Source: Blasia pusilla (lineage: Eukaryota > Marchantiophyta > Marchantiopsida > Blasiales). Taken from it: 64,000 bases of DNA. The stretch is taken from contig CM114271.1 of NCBI GenBank assembly GCA_050084515.1, forward strand, positions 67,456,001-67,520,000, written 5' to 3'. The first letter of the stretch is position 1; every line of letters begins with the position of its first letter. Below the pieces are notes generated by a model. That model saw only the letters and a program-made list of their open reading frames with translations, ran no database searches and was not told where the DNA came from. The position numbers and the translations under genes are program-made. Below, piece after piece: positions 1 through 12,300 of the stretch.

Positions 1-1480
1 TGAGGTCTTTGGCTTTCTTGTGTGCTTGTACATATCTATCAAACTTCTTTTGCAAGGAAATCCTAGTAAGAGGTGGAAAGCCGGTTTTTGTAGATAGAGA
101 GCCATAATATCGAATTCGGAGGCTTTAGATTGCACTCTCCCTTCAATTTCAGTCTTCCATCCAACACCATGCAATGCAGCAAAGTTCTCAAGTTCGTCAC
201 AGCTAGTATTCCAAATTCTAAATATTGCATATGAAATCTCTCTGTGTGATCGGTTTTCACTACAAGTAATCCTTGCATCCTGCTTGTTGTCTTGCTGATT
301 GCATGTCGGAAAGCCATGCTATGGTGAGCAATACCACTCTCTTTGAATGTAAGTTCAACTGAGCGAGAACTCTCTCCTACTCCTGCACCCTCTCCAACCC
401 AACATGCTCCTTGATAATTAATGGCTACATGTGGAAAATTCTATAGAGAATACCAAGAAGAAAATTGGAAATGGTTTGGACAATTTGCTCGAGAAATCAA
501 AAGACATACTACAATGTAGATCAAGTTGTGAATTAGAATGTATGATAGGACCGAATCCAAACATCTTCCAACTAACTTGCTTGGTAGATGCCGATTTTTA
601 TATTGCTATCACGGATGGTCCAAGCAATCACATATTCGGGCCTTACCATCTCACTAGGTAGAGAGACCTTGAGGAAACGCTGCAAGCATTGCCTAAAAAA
701 AAAGAGCTACGCCCGTGAACATAACAATTTTATACTACCAATTGAAATTAGAGACTACTCAATTGAAACAAAAAGAGGGCACGGCAACCTTTGGCAGGTG
801 CAAGGTAGTGAGAAATCTCACTAGGAAGTGGACGTCGAATAGTGCAAATTGTTTTATCATTCCCCATACTAGCATAGCCTACTTATATACAAATTCTACC
901 TCGTTGAGGGAGTGAATCCCTGCAATTGGGACCGATAGTGGAGGAAAGTAATTGTTGCGCACGATGGGATTGCAAATGTTGTAACAGTCTACTCAAGAGA
1001 CCACTTCCCCTTACCTCACCATCCTCTCATCTCGTCAAAGCAAAAATTGAAGAACAACTTGCGTAGATGGAAAAAAAAAAGTTCTAAATTCCTCTCTACT
1101 GCATGCAGATTTTTCAATGCTCTAACCATTTCCAATGTAGGACGGATCCAGCTGCACCCACTAGCAATCGTGGAGCAGATTTGCTCTGGTACTTTTCCTA
1201 GATTCAAACTTGTTGTGGCATGGCGCAGGTGCACATCCCATGAGTGCTTATGATGAAACGCCACCCATCATTTTTCATTACATTGCGTAAGTGGAGAGGC
1301 CTTAAAGAACATCTGTGGCACCTTACAAGGTCAGGTACCCCAAGACGTAAAAATCTTCCGTCTCGCTTTTACATCTTAGGGGGGAGAGGATACCCTACAA
1401 CGCACTATCTGAGGCGCCCTAATGTTTATGAACTTCACTACAGACGACGTAAGCTAAAATAACATAAAACAATGGTGAAG
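1..1480. other. AT-rich sequence without recognisable gene
   Basis: Only short open frames are present, none with a motif or splice context that I recognise. It may be the remains of repeats. I see no RNA gene or clear terminal repeat here. Confidence 0.4.
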
Positions 1481-1489
1481 TGAGGAACC

Positions 1490-2280
1490 TATACGAATTT
1501 CAAAAGCTTCTTGTAAGTAAGAGAAGACTTTATTATCATCCTCAAGAAGTCTCAATTCAATAGCAACTTCCTTAAAAGTTGGATATATGACTCAATGTAT
1601 AGTTCTCAATGTTCATAGGAATTCGTACCTCGGATATGATGAAGAAGAAATCGCAACTAGTGACGTTCTCCATCACCAGTAGAAATATGTGTAATTGGTT
1701 AGGTAATTTAGTATTGAATTTAGTATTGAATAGAAATTACTTATTTTCTTATATTAATATTTCGAAAGTAAGATAAGATATTCAACCCGAATTAAAATAA
1801 TGGCTACATAAGCACAATATAACATTTGGTGTTTACTTGGGTGAGTAATAGGATGATCACAATTGTTTATTCGCGTACTCTACGAACCCATTTTTTTCTC
1901 CAACTATAATTTAAAGGAAAGTCAAGATATAAATACTCTCAAGCCATTTGATTAAGTTGATTAGTAACAAACCATTGAATTAAGGTGCATGGTCTCCCTA
2001 TTTCTTTGTAAAATATCCTTAGACATGTCGTAATCATTGAAGTAAAGCTTTTGTACCTCTAGTAGATGAACAACCAATCTCATAACACTTGGTTGTTCGT
2101 CATGTAAATAAAACTTGAAAATTTTCCTACGTGCCTCAAAAGAAGAGATATACCTACATACAATTCCAAGATAACTAACTTTATAGACTTTGATGTATAT
2201 CATGTCATTCAAAAAATAATCAGTTAGAATTGAGAAGAGAATCAAATTTTGTCAAATTTACATGACATTGAGATATAGGT
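1490..2280 (+). repeat. Dispersed repeat R1, copy 1
   Basis: This stretch aligns by eye with about 5410-6010 in the same orientation. Shared blocks include a run around 'cttaaaagttgga' followed by 'tata', and a block around 'gtctccctatttctttg' followed by 'aaaatatc'. The two copies flank the decayed Ty3/gypsy pol between them. They could be diverged LTRs of that element or copies of an unrelated repeat. Identity is well below perfect, so both are old. Confidence 0.45.
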
Positions 2281-2486
2281 TTGTCTCATCAATGACCTGC
2301 ATTATCGTGGAGGTATCTATCTCTTTTGAGACCTTAAATGATACAACATATATATGTATTTAACCACAAAAATATTTTTTGTAATCTTCAAATTAATATG
2401 ACAATCAAAGAGGGTACATAATAAAGGATTACATGGCATAACCAATCAGTTATCCAAGCACTTATCGCGCTTCATTATCTTCTTTC

Positions 2487-2543
2487 CATCGTTTGATCTA
2501 GCATATGTAAAAAAAAAAAAACACAATGCTAGATCGAACGATG
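2487..2543. repeat. Short inverted repeat (18-bp arms)
   Basis: Arms at 2487-2504 and 2526-2543 are reverse complements with one mismatch, around a loop containing a run of about 13 A. It lies just beyond the 3' side of the reverse-strand Ty3/gypsy fragment. It could form a hairpin in RNA from either strand. Confidence 0.7.
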
Positions 2544-2879
2544 TCGTGCACATACACATTCCTACATAACAGACATTGTTGTCATTGAATACACACACAA
2601 GTACACAAGATTCCATACTACTTTATGACATCTAAACATCAAGACGATCAGGTACCAAAATATCTCCAATTCTCTTCCAAGATGGTGGTTAGCTCCCTCT
2701 AACTCCCGATAGATATTTATCCCTACCTACCATGACACACATCTCTAGGAATTTAAGAGCAAAAAGATTAGGTGCTCATGTGGCCCCATCGTTAGTCGCC
2801 TTCTTGTCATCCTTGTCAGAGACACAAGTCGGAAACTATAACTATCTAGTATCTACTCTATATACATTTAGGGCATATC

Positions 2880-3000
2880 CATCATCTTAGAGGAATCCTA
2901 GTGAGAGATGGCGTTAGATATGCCATATGCCATCCTCTCAAATATCCATCATAGACTAGCATCATGGTTGTACCACAAGCAAAATTACACAACATGCAAC
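2880..3000 (-). pseudogene. Decayed PHD-finger-like tail of element A
   Basis: In one reverse-strand frame this reads CMLC, then 12 residues, LVYDGY, RGWHM, LTP and WICP, with a stop before the last pair. It aligns residue for residue with the better preserved tail at 62.37-62.53 kb. Two zinc-ligand cysteines are replaced by tyrosine here (DRC to DGY, MMC to MAY). This is the change expected from decay of methylated cytosine on the opposite strand. Confidence 0.55.
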
Positions 3001-4612
3001 GTAAGCCTGCAAAAACTACTGCTAAGTTTGGGATCAATTATACCCTTAATGTTAGGAAGATGACATGATGCATAATTATGTCAAAAGTCCTTCCAAATCA
3101 TACCATCGCGTCCCTCCAATAAGAGAATATCATATGGCAAGACATCTTGCACCCTTAAGATGGTGTGTCCTACATTCACATTCAACATCATGGGTTCTGT
3201 ATGATGCAAGTAGATATAGTCTCCTTGATGAAACCTCAAGATCGTTAATCGATAACCATCTCCACGTATAGTTGCATACCTCAAAGAATCTTGATGATAC
3301 GCAATCGCTAAGTTTTCAAATGCCTTGGGCATCACGCTTTGAAACAACTTAACTCTCTAAGCATATGCTTGCACCCATACATTTGGGTCATCAAGGTTCA
3401 ACCCCTTACAAGCATCTTGACAAATTGACGTAGGTTAATCAAGCTCTGGGCCATAAAGTAACAAATACGGTGAGAAAGACGCTAAGGATGCCTATATGAT
3501 GAATCTATATCCTATCGCCAACCATGGCAAATGTAGATCTCGATCTCCTAGGCGACCTCTTTACAAGGCATATTTGCGTAACCTCTCTTCACTGTCTACA
3601 CAACCCTCTCAACTAGTCCATCTGCCTCAGGATAATCTCGCAAAATGATGTGGTGGTTAATTAATGCTTAATTATAATCACATAAGGTCTTAAACTCCAC
3701 GTGAAACTCTATACCTTGGTCTATCAATACCTCAGCTAGTGTGTCATAATGACTCAACTCTCGATTGAAGAAGATATATGCTACTCCCTCACTGCTTTGT
3801 CAAGTAATGCAACCAACTCTATACACTTTGAGAAGTGTTCCACCATCACCAACACAAAACGACTATGGTGTTGCGTCAAAGGTAAAGGTCCTAAAAAATC
3901 CAAACTTAACCTATAACCTAAATCCATAATCTGCACTGGATGCAACTTTGGAGTTGGAGCATGGAACGATGCTTAAACCCAATCACACACCATGCACTAG
4001 ACAACAAACTACTCAGCATTAGTGTGCATGGCTTACTACCAATACTATATCTAGAGCAAGTTGTACATTCACTTCATTCCAAAGTGACCCAACCGTGGGC
4101 ATGCGCCACCAAACGTGCTCTCTCAAAGGATGAGACACTACACGTACTTTATCATCCTCCCAAACTTGTAACACATACGACCCTCCCACCGAAACTATTT
4201 GGCTTGCTGTAGGATATGATCCTACTCTCTAGTATCCATTGTGCTCGATGCTGCTAGTACGCAAGTACTCAAAAATTACTCCATTCTTGTGAATATCTCG
4301 ACCACTTGTCGCCTCCTCACCGGCCTCTGGATCTAAGGGCTCTCCATTATACCTCGTCATTGAAGTCTCAATAGTCTGGCTCTCCATAGTCACAAGCCCA
4401 AATAGGTTGATGCGTGTCATTCATGCACCAACTCCTCATCACTCTCTCCATGCCAACGAGCTCCAGTCGTTTCTCGCTAATTCGAGCATAGGTTAGTGTT
4501 GCACCTGCATCCTGATTGAGTGTCCCAAGTCGATATACTACCTTGAAATCATACTCTTGCAACAATAGAGCCCACCTCACAAGCTTTCTTATGAAATTAT
4601 GGACTCTATCAA

Positions 4613-4933
4613 TCACTTAAGTGGTTGATGATCAATGATGATAGTAAATGAATCGTCGAATGAGTAATACTTGAAATGCGCGACATCCCACACTACATCC
4701 AAGCATTCATCCTCATACGAGCTATACTTTGCTTCTACAATGTTGTTTGAGAGACTAGCGTAAGCCATTACAAACTCTCTACTCTCATCGTCATGTTGGT
4801 TGAGCATCACTCCAAGCCCCAACATACTCCAATCTATATGCAATTGAAAAGGGCGCCCCTTGATTGATCTTCTCAATATCGGTATGGACGTCAACCTATT
4901 CTTTGAGCAAGAGAGAGCATTTCTCTTGCTCAT
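4613..4933 (-). pseudogene. Ty3/gypsy RNase H domain fragment (element A)
   Basis: The 106-residue frame has the family pattern: a D in LHIDWSMLGLGVMLNQ, then YASLSNN, a conserved E in YSSYEDECLDVVW, and IIIDHQPLK. It directly precedes the linker frame at 4368-4616, which starts with the usual RLVRWALLLQEYDFKVVY-type sequence. It is part of the decayed pol and not an independent gene. Confidence 0.8.
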
Positions 4934-5409
4934 CTCTCTAATGCCACCTTGGTCAACAAGGTTAGTGGCTTCGTAATCAAACTAAAACCCTTGACGTACC
5001 GGCCATAAAAGTTCGCCAATCCCATGAATGCACGAACTCGACTCTCATGTGTAGGACGTGGAATGTGTGAGATAGCCTCTACATTTGTCTATTGAACACT
5101 AAGACCACATGGGTATATGGTATGACCCAAGTTCTCAATCTGGTTGTATAAGAACTTGCACTTGCCTTGATGTAGCTTTAGCCCATGCTATAGCAATTGT
5201 CAATTTACCTCCTCCAAATGTCGCTCATGCTTCTCAACTGTGACGCTAAAGATTACAATGTCTGAATATCAAACATCAAACATCTAAATTCTTGTATTTT
5301 TCCTCATGTCTTTCATAAAAAAGATCCTAGGTGAGTGAAACCTAAAACTTATCTCATGATTCAATTGGTTGAGCATATGTGTCGCAAGCTAGAATGATAT
5401 TGAAGAGTT

Positions 5410-6010
5410 GATAAAAAAAGAGAACTAGTACAAATCTCTATAGTTTCTTCCTAGTAAGAGAATACTTCTAAATCATCCTATGGAAGCTCTAATTGAATAG
5501 TCCCCTTAAAAGTTGGATGTATACATCCTAAAACCATTCATACATCACTATATGTGCTTGCATCTTGAACGTGATGGAGAAGTAATCACAATCAATAATG
5601 TTTTGCATTCCCCATGAAATATTATATTTTATTATTTTCAAAATTCAATCAAAAATTTTGATACCAAAATACAATTAAATTGAAGGAAACCTAAATAGGT
5701 GTGAATGAAATTTGTACCTAGATAAGTAAGATAGAAGAGACTAATGGGATGACCTCAACCCCTCTTTTAAGTACATGTTGATTTCATATTTTTCTTGTCT
5801 TGGACATAGAGTTATATAGAGGGAAATTAAAATATAGATATTTTTTAGTGTAGGATCACAATGATTAGTTGCAAATCATTGTGTGAGAGTTGTCTCCCTT
5901 TTTCTTTGCAAAATATCTTGAGAAACGTCGTGATTCTAAAAAATATACCATAATCTTATGAGAAAGATGAACCACCAATTGTATATACTTATATATAGAT
6001 AGATAGTTAA
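5410..6010 (+). repeat. Dispersed repeat R1, copy 2
   Basis: This matches copy 1 at 1490-2280 in the same orientation and ends just before repeat R2 begins. Both R1 copies lie outside the pol fragment of element A. I see no coding content. Confidence 0.45.
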
Positions 6011-6955
6011 GAGGATTTGGAATGGTTTTATGATGATATTTTAGGAAGAGATAAACAATTTGTGTCTAAAGGGAATTGATTGAGCCTTGAGAGAAAGTTA
6101 TGTGGCACAACATAGGATTGGCCTTATTTTTATGCTCTTGTAGATCCCTTACGGATATGTAAAGAGGATGGACCTTGAAACGTTCACCATCTTGGATTTC
6201 ATTCTTTCGAGTCATCTTTGTCATTCTTAATACAATGGAACTTAGTTGGAAGTTGGTTACTCTTTCCATGAGAGTAAATTACCCTTCTTGGGAGAGTAAC
6301 CTAATCATGATCAATTATTGAGAAGTTCATAGAGATTGATGAGTATAGAGTATTTTGGAAAACTTGTCATCTAAGAGGAGTGACCTTCATCAAAGAGAGA
6401 GAGAGAGAATGAATGTTTGTAAATCTTGGATAAAGATGGAATGCGAGTGATACTTGATTTCTCTTTCGTTAATTGATAACACATCAAGATTCTCTTTGTA
6501 GATAAGCATTGGTTTACTTGCTATCCAGAATATCACTTCGGGGAGGTGTTCATGAACCAAGTCATGCAATCACCAACTCCAATGATACTTCCAATTGTTA
6601 CCTAGGAAAGGACTTGGAATAATATGTTATTAGAAAGTAATTTTACAACCTATGGATGTAAATATTCCTCTTCAAGTAGGTTTTAATACAAGTTGTCTAA
6701 TTTTCCTAGTGTACAAATGTAAAGTGGTTTATACAGAGTTTATAGTTAAGAATTTAGAAGTTAGATGCTACGAAAAAGTGATTGCCTTAACACAACCATT
6801 TGTGATCCTTATCGTTAGAGAATGGAGAGTGTACATTATGATCGTAGATTGAATATGGAAAGACTTGTTAGATGATTCATCTTGCATCAATGATTGCCAC
6901 AACTTTATAGAAGGTACATCCTTACTCGAAAGACTCATGACTCAACAAAATAAAA
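6011..6955 (+). repeat. LTR-like repeat R2, copy 1
   Basis: This aligns with 33050-33865 on the same strand. Shared blocks include 'gagccttgagag', 'atgtggcacaa', 'agagga' followed by 'ggacctt', 'gttcatgaaccaagtcatgcaat' and the 3' block 'catcttgcatc'. Copy 1 carries about 150-200 bp of extra sequence near 6640-6850. A TATA-like stretch lies near 6157, degenerate here but intact in copy 2. Length, a TATA element and the absence of coding suggest a solo LTR or LTR plus leader. Confidence 0.5.
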
Positions 6956-9120
6956 ATTGCATTCAGACTTCCAAACTTCCGAAATAAACCTTTTAAAGTG
7001 AAGAATGATATTAAAATTGAAGTGGAGAAATATGGAGTCTATTATAATAGAATATCTCCCATGAAAAGAATAAGGTCAGATGGTGAAGATATAGACGATT
7101 CTTCTAGAGGTGGGCGCCGCCAAGGCACTTATAAAATTATGCCTTCTCATAAATAGAGCTTCCTCCAACTTTACTCTCAAGCCTCTCCGATCATGTGGAG
7201 AAAAGTGCATCAATAATGAGTTCTGGAAATGAAAGAAATTCCTACATGAATAGCGATGAAGCTTTGAAATGGATTTTTCTTGGCGTGTAGCTCCTTTAAA
7301 TAGGTTGGAAGCTCTTCTTGCTCAACTCAAAATGAATTTAAAGTGAGAGGAACGGATTCAGCGATTTAAGGGTCGGATGTTTGATTTTGAAAAAAATGGA
7401 GGAATAATTTGTAGATTTGAGATAGTGTGGCTAAGTGATAGAGAGCCCCCTTAAAATCATACTTACTGGCTATCTTCAAATCAAATAACTCCCACTCACT
7501 CGAAAAGAAGTTGCACATTTAACTCAATCAAACAAAAGAGGCACATTTTCGTCACTTAAACATGAGATATTGTAGTTGGCGAAAAAAACCTTTGAGTTTT
7601 ATTTTAAAAAATTATCCTCATCGATAATTTTGTCTTCTAGTTGCATAAGTGCTCTTCCTTAATAGTATAGATATGCTAATGAAACTTATAAGAAGTAGAG
7701 TATTGGAATTGTGAAAATATACTAGAAATGGTAGAATTCTTCTAAATGAGGAACCAAAAAGCCCAACAAAGGGAATTCCATATATACATATAATCAAATA
7801 AGGATAGATTTGCAATTCATGGTTAATATGTACAAATAAGTGATAGTTAGAATTTCTTATGAGATGAATAGGAAAAAAATTATGGCAATGGGAAACTTTG
7901 ACAATGGAAGGTAGATAAGAAAATACTTAAAGAAATAAGTCTTCTTCGCTTATTATTAACCTTGGTGATTGAAGAATGGATGGGATATTTTAGTAATAAA
8001 AAATTGGGTGGTGAAAATCAAGAGAAAGAAAGAAAAGTATAATTATTATAAGATAGTTATTATTTTTATTACAAGAATATTTGGAGTGATAGCTTAGGAA
8101 GTAACTTGTGTAACTTTAGGTAATTTAGGATAAGGCCATGGTGAATTTTATGTGGCCATGATTCTAAGACAAGCATTGTTTGTCTTAGAATCATGTTTGT
8201 GTATATTGTCCCTCTTATTATTTATGCAAGTTAGTTCCTCTTTATGTATTTACAAGAGTCTAGGTTTTACCAGATAAATAATTTTTATAGTATGGTGCCT
8301 CTTCCTCCATATAAATTAAACTCATAAAATAAATCCTACCACTAAAATATCCACAATCGTGAAAGGAGAGAGCTAATATCAATCATAACGACTAGTAATT
8401 TGTTCTAAGTGCGACGCACTTGATCCAAGGGATGGAAATGAAAAGAGCTCACAAATTGAGCATGTAATGTGAAGCCATTAGGCACATGTTGAATTTATAG
8501 AGTTAAAGATCCAAAAAGTTGACGAATAAATCATAAAGATAAATTTCTGCTTAGATATATTAATCATTATGAAATTTTAACTTTGCTTTTAAGAAAATTC
8601 ATATCTTTTCCGCGATTAATTTAGGAACAAAGAAGTTATCACGTAATTTTCCAACCCCAATCTATCAATCAAGAAAGAAAATCACAAATTGTGATCCAAT
8701 TATCTTTACCAAAATATTACTTATAAATCCCTCACAACCAAGCTTGAAAATTGGAAATATTCAGAAATTAAAATAATTTTTATCCTTTCAAAGGATAATC
8801 ATTTTTCCACCCTCCTATTATTATCCTCTCTCAAAATTTTCCAAAATAATATATAATTTCCTCTCCAAATTTAACTTGAAATTTAAAAATTCACTATTTT
8901 TGGCCTAAATATTTAAATTAAATATGATTTTTTTAAAATGGAAAAATAAAATAAACAAGAGACTTAAAACTTGAGAATTAAATTTCAAATCTAAAATTTT
9001 ATTTTAGAAAAATTACCGAATTTTGAAAACCTCTCTTCAATTCAATCTTTAACTTAGTATAAAGTACATTTAAAAAAAATCAGGAGTTCAAAAGGCTGCA
9101 CACCTTATCTCTATTACTAA
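6955..9120. other. AT-rich intergenic sequence
   Basis: No gene is recognised. The one clear structure is a perfect hairpin at 8157-8195. The 8.6-9.1 kb part is very AT-rich and precedes the UTP14 promoter. Confidence 0.5.
8157..8195. repeat. Perfect 16-bp hairpin
   Basis: Arms 8157-8172 and 8180-8195 are exact reverse complements around a 7-base loop. There is no U-tract directly after it to suggest a terminator, and no nearby gene end explains it. It could be a small transposon relic or a small hairpin RNA. Confidence 0.75.
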
Positions 9121-9224
9121 GATGATAAGATGATAATAAACAAATAATCACTAGATATATGTTGGTAAGAGATATTCTACCTGGTAAGTTTGGTGTGTGT
9201 ACACAGTGAGGGACGACTTCCACC

Positions 9225-9260
9225 TCTAAACCCTAGCTGTCTAAGCCCTAAACCCTAATT
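9225..9260 (+). promoter_or_regulatory. Telo-box motifs upstream of UTP14
   Basis: AAACCCTA occurs at 9228-9235 and AAACCCTAA at 9250-9258, with a CTAAGCCCTA variant between them. They lie about 110-140 bp before the start codon. In plants the telo-box is typical of promoters of ribosomal-protein and ribosome-biogenesis genes, which fits the gene that follows. Confidence 0.6.
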
Positions 9261-9368
9261 CATCCTTTCTGTCTCTCTCAATGAATCAGGACAGACCAAA
9301 GCCCCGCACTCAGAGCTCGAAATTGCTCTGATTTGAGGTTTTGGGGTTGCGGATGCTGGGAAGGAGCG

Positions 9369-12300
9369 ATGGCGAGACAGGGAGGAGGAAGGGGTAGAGG
9401 AGGACGGGGCAAGAGAGGCAGAGGCGGTAGAAATGCGGTCGGGAAAAGCGCAGGTGGTCCACGTTTGGCGTCATCTCTGTTGAAGGCAATTGGAGTGGCG
9501 GGGAATAGGAGGACGGACAGGGAGAGTTCGGATGCAGAGGACGAGGAGGAAGTGAAGGGCGATGTTTATGAGTATGAGGAAGGAGTTCCAGAAGAGGAGC
9601 GAGGAAAGAATAAGCGGTTCGATGAGGTTGAAAGACTGGAGTATGAGCTTCCGTCGGATTTTGAGGTCAGTGTCGCACATTCGGATTTGCAGGGCCTGTT
9701 TGGAAGATGGGGAAATGCATGCGATTACTGGTAAATGTTGAAATTATTCCATGGGATTTCAAGAGTGACGAGATGGGATTGACGTCAATGAATGCGGAGC
9801 ACTGTAATTCGCAATAGATTGGGTATCAGAGATTTTACTATGAGCAGTTTTGAACTGTGACAGCTCGGAAAGGCATTTTAAACATGATTGAAATCCGGTT
9901 TCTTTTACCTCCGTTGAATGTGTACTAGTTGGGGAGTGGTTAAATTACTAGAATCAGAGTGTGCTATGAATCACTCGTGATAGCGAACGAATGCTCCACG
10001 GTTGGACCGTCTACTCTGGTCCTTGGAGCTATTAAGAGGCTCAATTGAGCCCAACTCTGGCAGACAATTTGGTTTTTCGTACCTGGTGCTTAGTGTCACT
10101 TCTCTTATCTGAATAGGACGAGGAGATCGATGAGGACGCGGCTTCTGGTGGAGGGGGAAGCGGGGAAGAGGCTAGCGAAGATGAATCTAAAATTTTTGGA
10201 GCTGCCAAGGGTAGGAGGTCAAAGGAAATAGATCTCAATAGTGACGAGGATGATGAAGCTGAGGAAGAGTCTGATGAAGAGGATATGGAGGAAGACGAGG
10301 ACGAAGACGGAGGGGAGGAAAATTCTGATGGCTCTGGTGATGGGGGTGACGAGGAAGGAGTGGACGATCAGGAGGACGATGAGGAAAGCCACAGACGGAT
10401 GATCGAGGCCGTGACAGGAAAATCGTTTAAGACAACTGCTGGTACGAATCATCATCACCATTTTTCCTTTGTTCCTACTTTCTGAGTAGCGGGTTGCTTT
10501 ATTGAATCTCACTGTAATTTCATGCAGACAGAGAGGGAAAGCCAAGAAAGGCGCGAGTTGTAACGGAGGCGTACCCTGAGTCAGAATTCAATCTGAACCC
10601 TTCCAGCGCAAATGATAAATCAAACATCACTGTGGAGGACTTGATGAACCCCCTTCATGATGCTACGGGGTTCAGTGCCTTGCGCAAGCGGATGCAGCAA
10701 TTGCAGAGACGAGGGACTCCTGTTGCAGCCCCACTACCCAGAATAATCCAGGAGAGGGTAGACAGGAAAGCGGGGTATGATGAGACTAGAACAGATATTA
10801 CGAAATGGCAGCCTGTTATCAAGAGGAACCGAGAAGCACCATCGCTGGTCTTCAATGAACGGGAAGTGGGTCAACAAGTGACCACGTTGGCTGCACACAT
10901 AACTCCTACAACAGATCTGGAAAAAGAAATACATGAGCTTCTCCGTAAAAGCAATTTAGGAGGTGCCCAACTTGTGAGCCAAGCTGAGGATCTTGAGCTG
11001 AACAAGGTATCACTGACTCTTCCGGGTTCCAAAGTTTCTTGCCACATATCTTATCTGAACTTTTAGGATCTTTAAGCCTCAATTTCCGCATTACTGGGAC
11101 CTGCTGTAAATTACTACTGGTAACAACGACCAACTAACTTTGACCATTTTGCATTCTATGGCATACCTCACGTCACTTGTGCTATGGGATCACATGTGGA
11201 CAGAATGGAGTGAGAGAATGAATTTTCTGAAACTTATCACATGCTTCCTTTCTCTTGTTGTGGTTTTGGCTACGTCGTGTACCTAGCCTTGCAGTGCCCA
11301 TGGCCTTATCATTTATGTGTACAGTTGACAGTAGAGGAAGTCCGGGAGCGGCAGGAAAGACTTGCCAAGATGCGAAGTCTTCTGTTTCAACATGAGGCTA
11401 AATCTAAGCGTGTGCGCAAGATCAAGTCTAAGACATACCATAGATTACTACATAAGGGCCAAAAGGCTGACATTGTAGATATCTCATTAGCTGAAGCTGA
11501 TCCAGAGGCTTCAAAGGAGGCTGCTATGAAACAAGAGTTCAAGAGAGCACAGGTTTGTTCCCTCTCCAACCACTCACTCATAGCTCTTCACATAGACTTT
11601 TATGAGTTGTTTGCTGGCGGGATGTTTTCCAGGGAATTTATGGAATTTTTGGGTTAGATTCTTATCTGAGTCTCTTCAAGACGATTCTGCAATCTTATAC
11701 ACATCCAGTCCTGTGTACCCTTCCCTCTCTGGATTAGGGGCCGTGAGTTAGGATTGTTCTGCCTTCTAGCTTCTTCCTGATATGTATGTTCCTCTACTCC
11801 AAAGGACATGCCTGCAAGGTTCGTAATGATCCCATGAGGCTGACGGAAATGACAGTCCTTTCAAAATCCCTTCCAGTTGGAAGTAGTTCTACTGTAATTT
11901 CTCTACTGTATTCTTTGCAATTTTTCAAATATATCATTCAGCTAGAAGGAATCAGAACTAATCCAATAGGATAGTCCAGATTAGGAAGACGTCGTTACTG
12001 ACTTAGTAGCTGCTGGATGGTGTTCTTGCAGGAGCGAATGACGCTAAAACATAAGAATCAGTCTAAGTGGGCAAAAAGAATACTGAAGCGGGGACGGATG
12101 GCTCAAGAAAATGATGGGACAAGAGACGCTATTGCTGAGCAGCTTCGCACACATGCCACTTTGACTAGGAAAATCCATTCCGCAACCTTTAGTGGCAGTG
12201 AGACTTCAAGCAGCAGTGATGATGAAGTAGATGAGGAAGATGGACACTCTGGCCTAGTTTTGCAAGGTAAACGTAATGCGAAGGTCCTTGCTAAGGCGAA

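Larger units (their letters stand above)
2560..5260 (-). mobile_element. Decayed Ty3/gypsy retrotransposon (element A), pol part
   Basis: Reading the reverse strand from high to low coordinates gives, in pol order: an RT end near 4950-5250 (a stretch resembling ANFYGRYVKGF), RNase H at 4613-4933 (with YASLSNN and IIIDHQPLK), the RNase H-integrase linker at 4368-4616, an integrase core near 3420-3900 (DYPEADGLVERVV-like), the integrase C-terminus at 3081-3347, and a PHD-like tail near 2880-3000. Frameshifts and stops break every domain. Gag, protease and most of RT are missing. It is the same family as the element at the right edge of the window (62.2-64 kb), with which it shares the 3' region and the tail. 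Confidence 0.8.
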
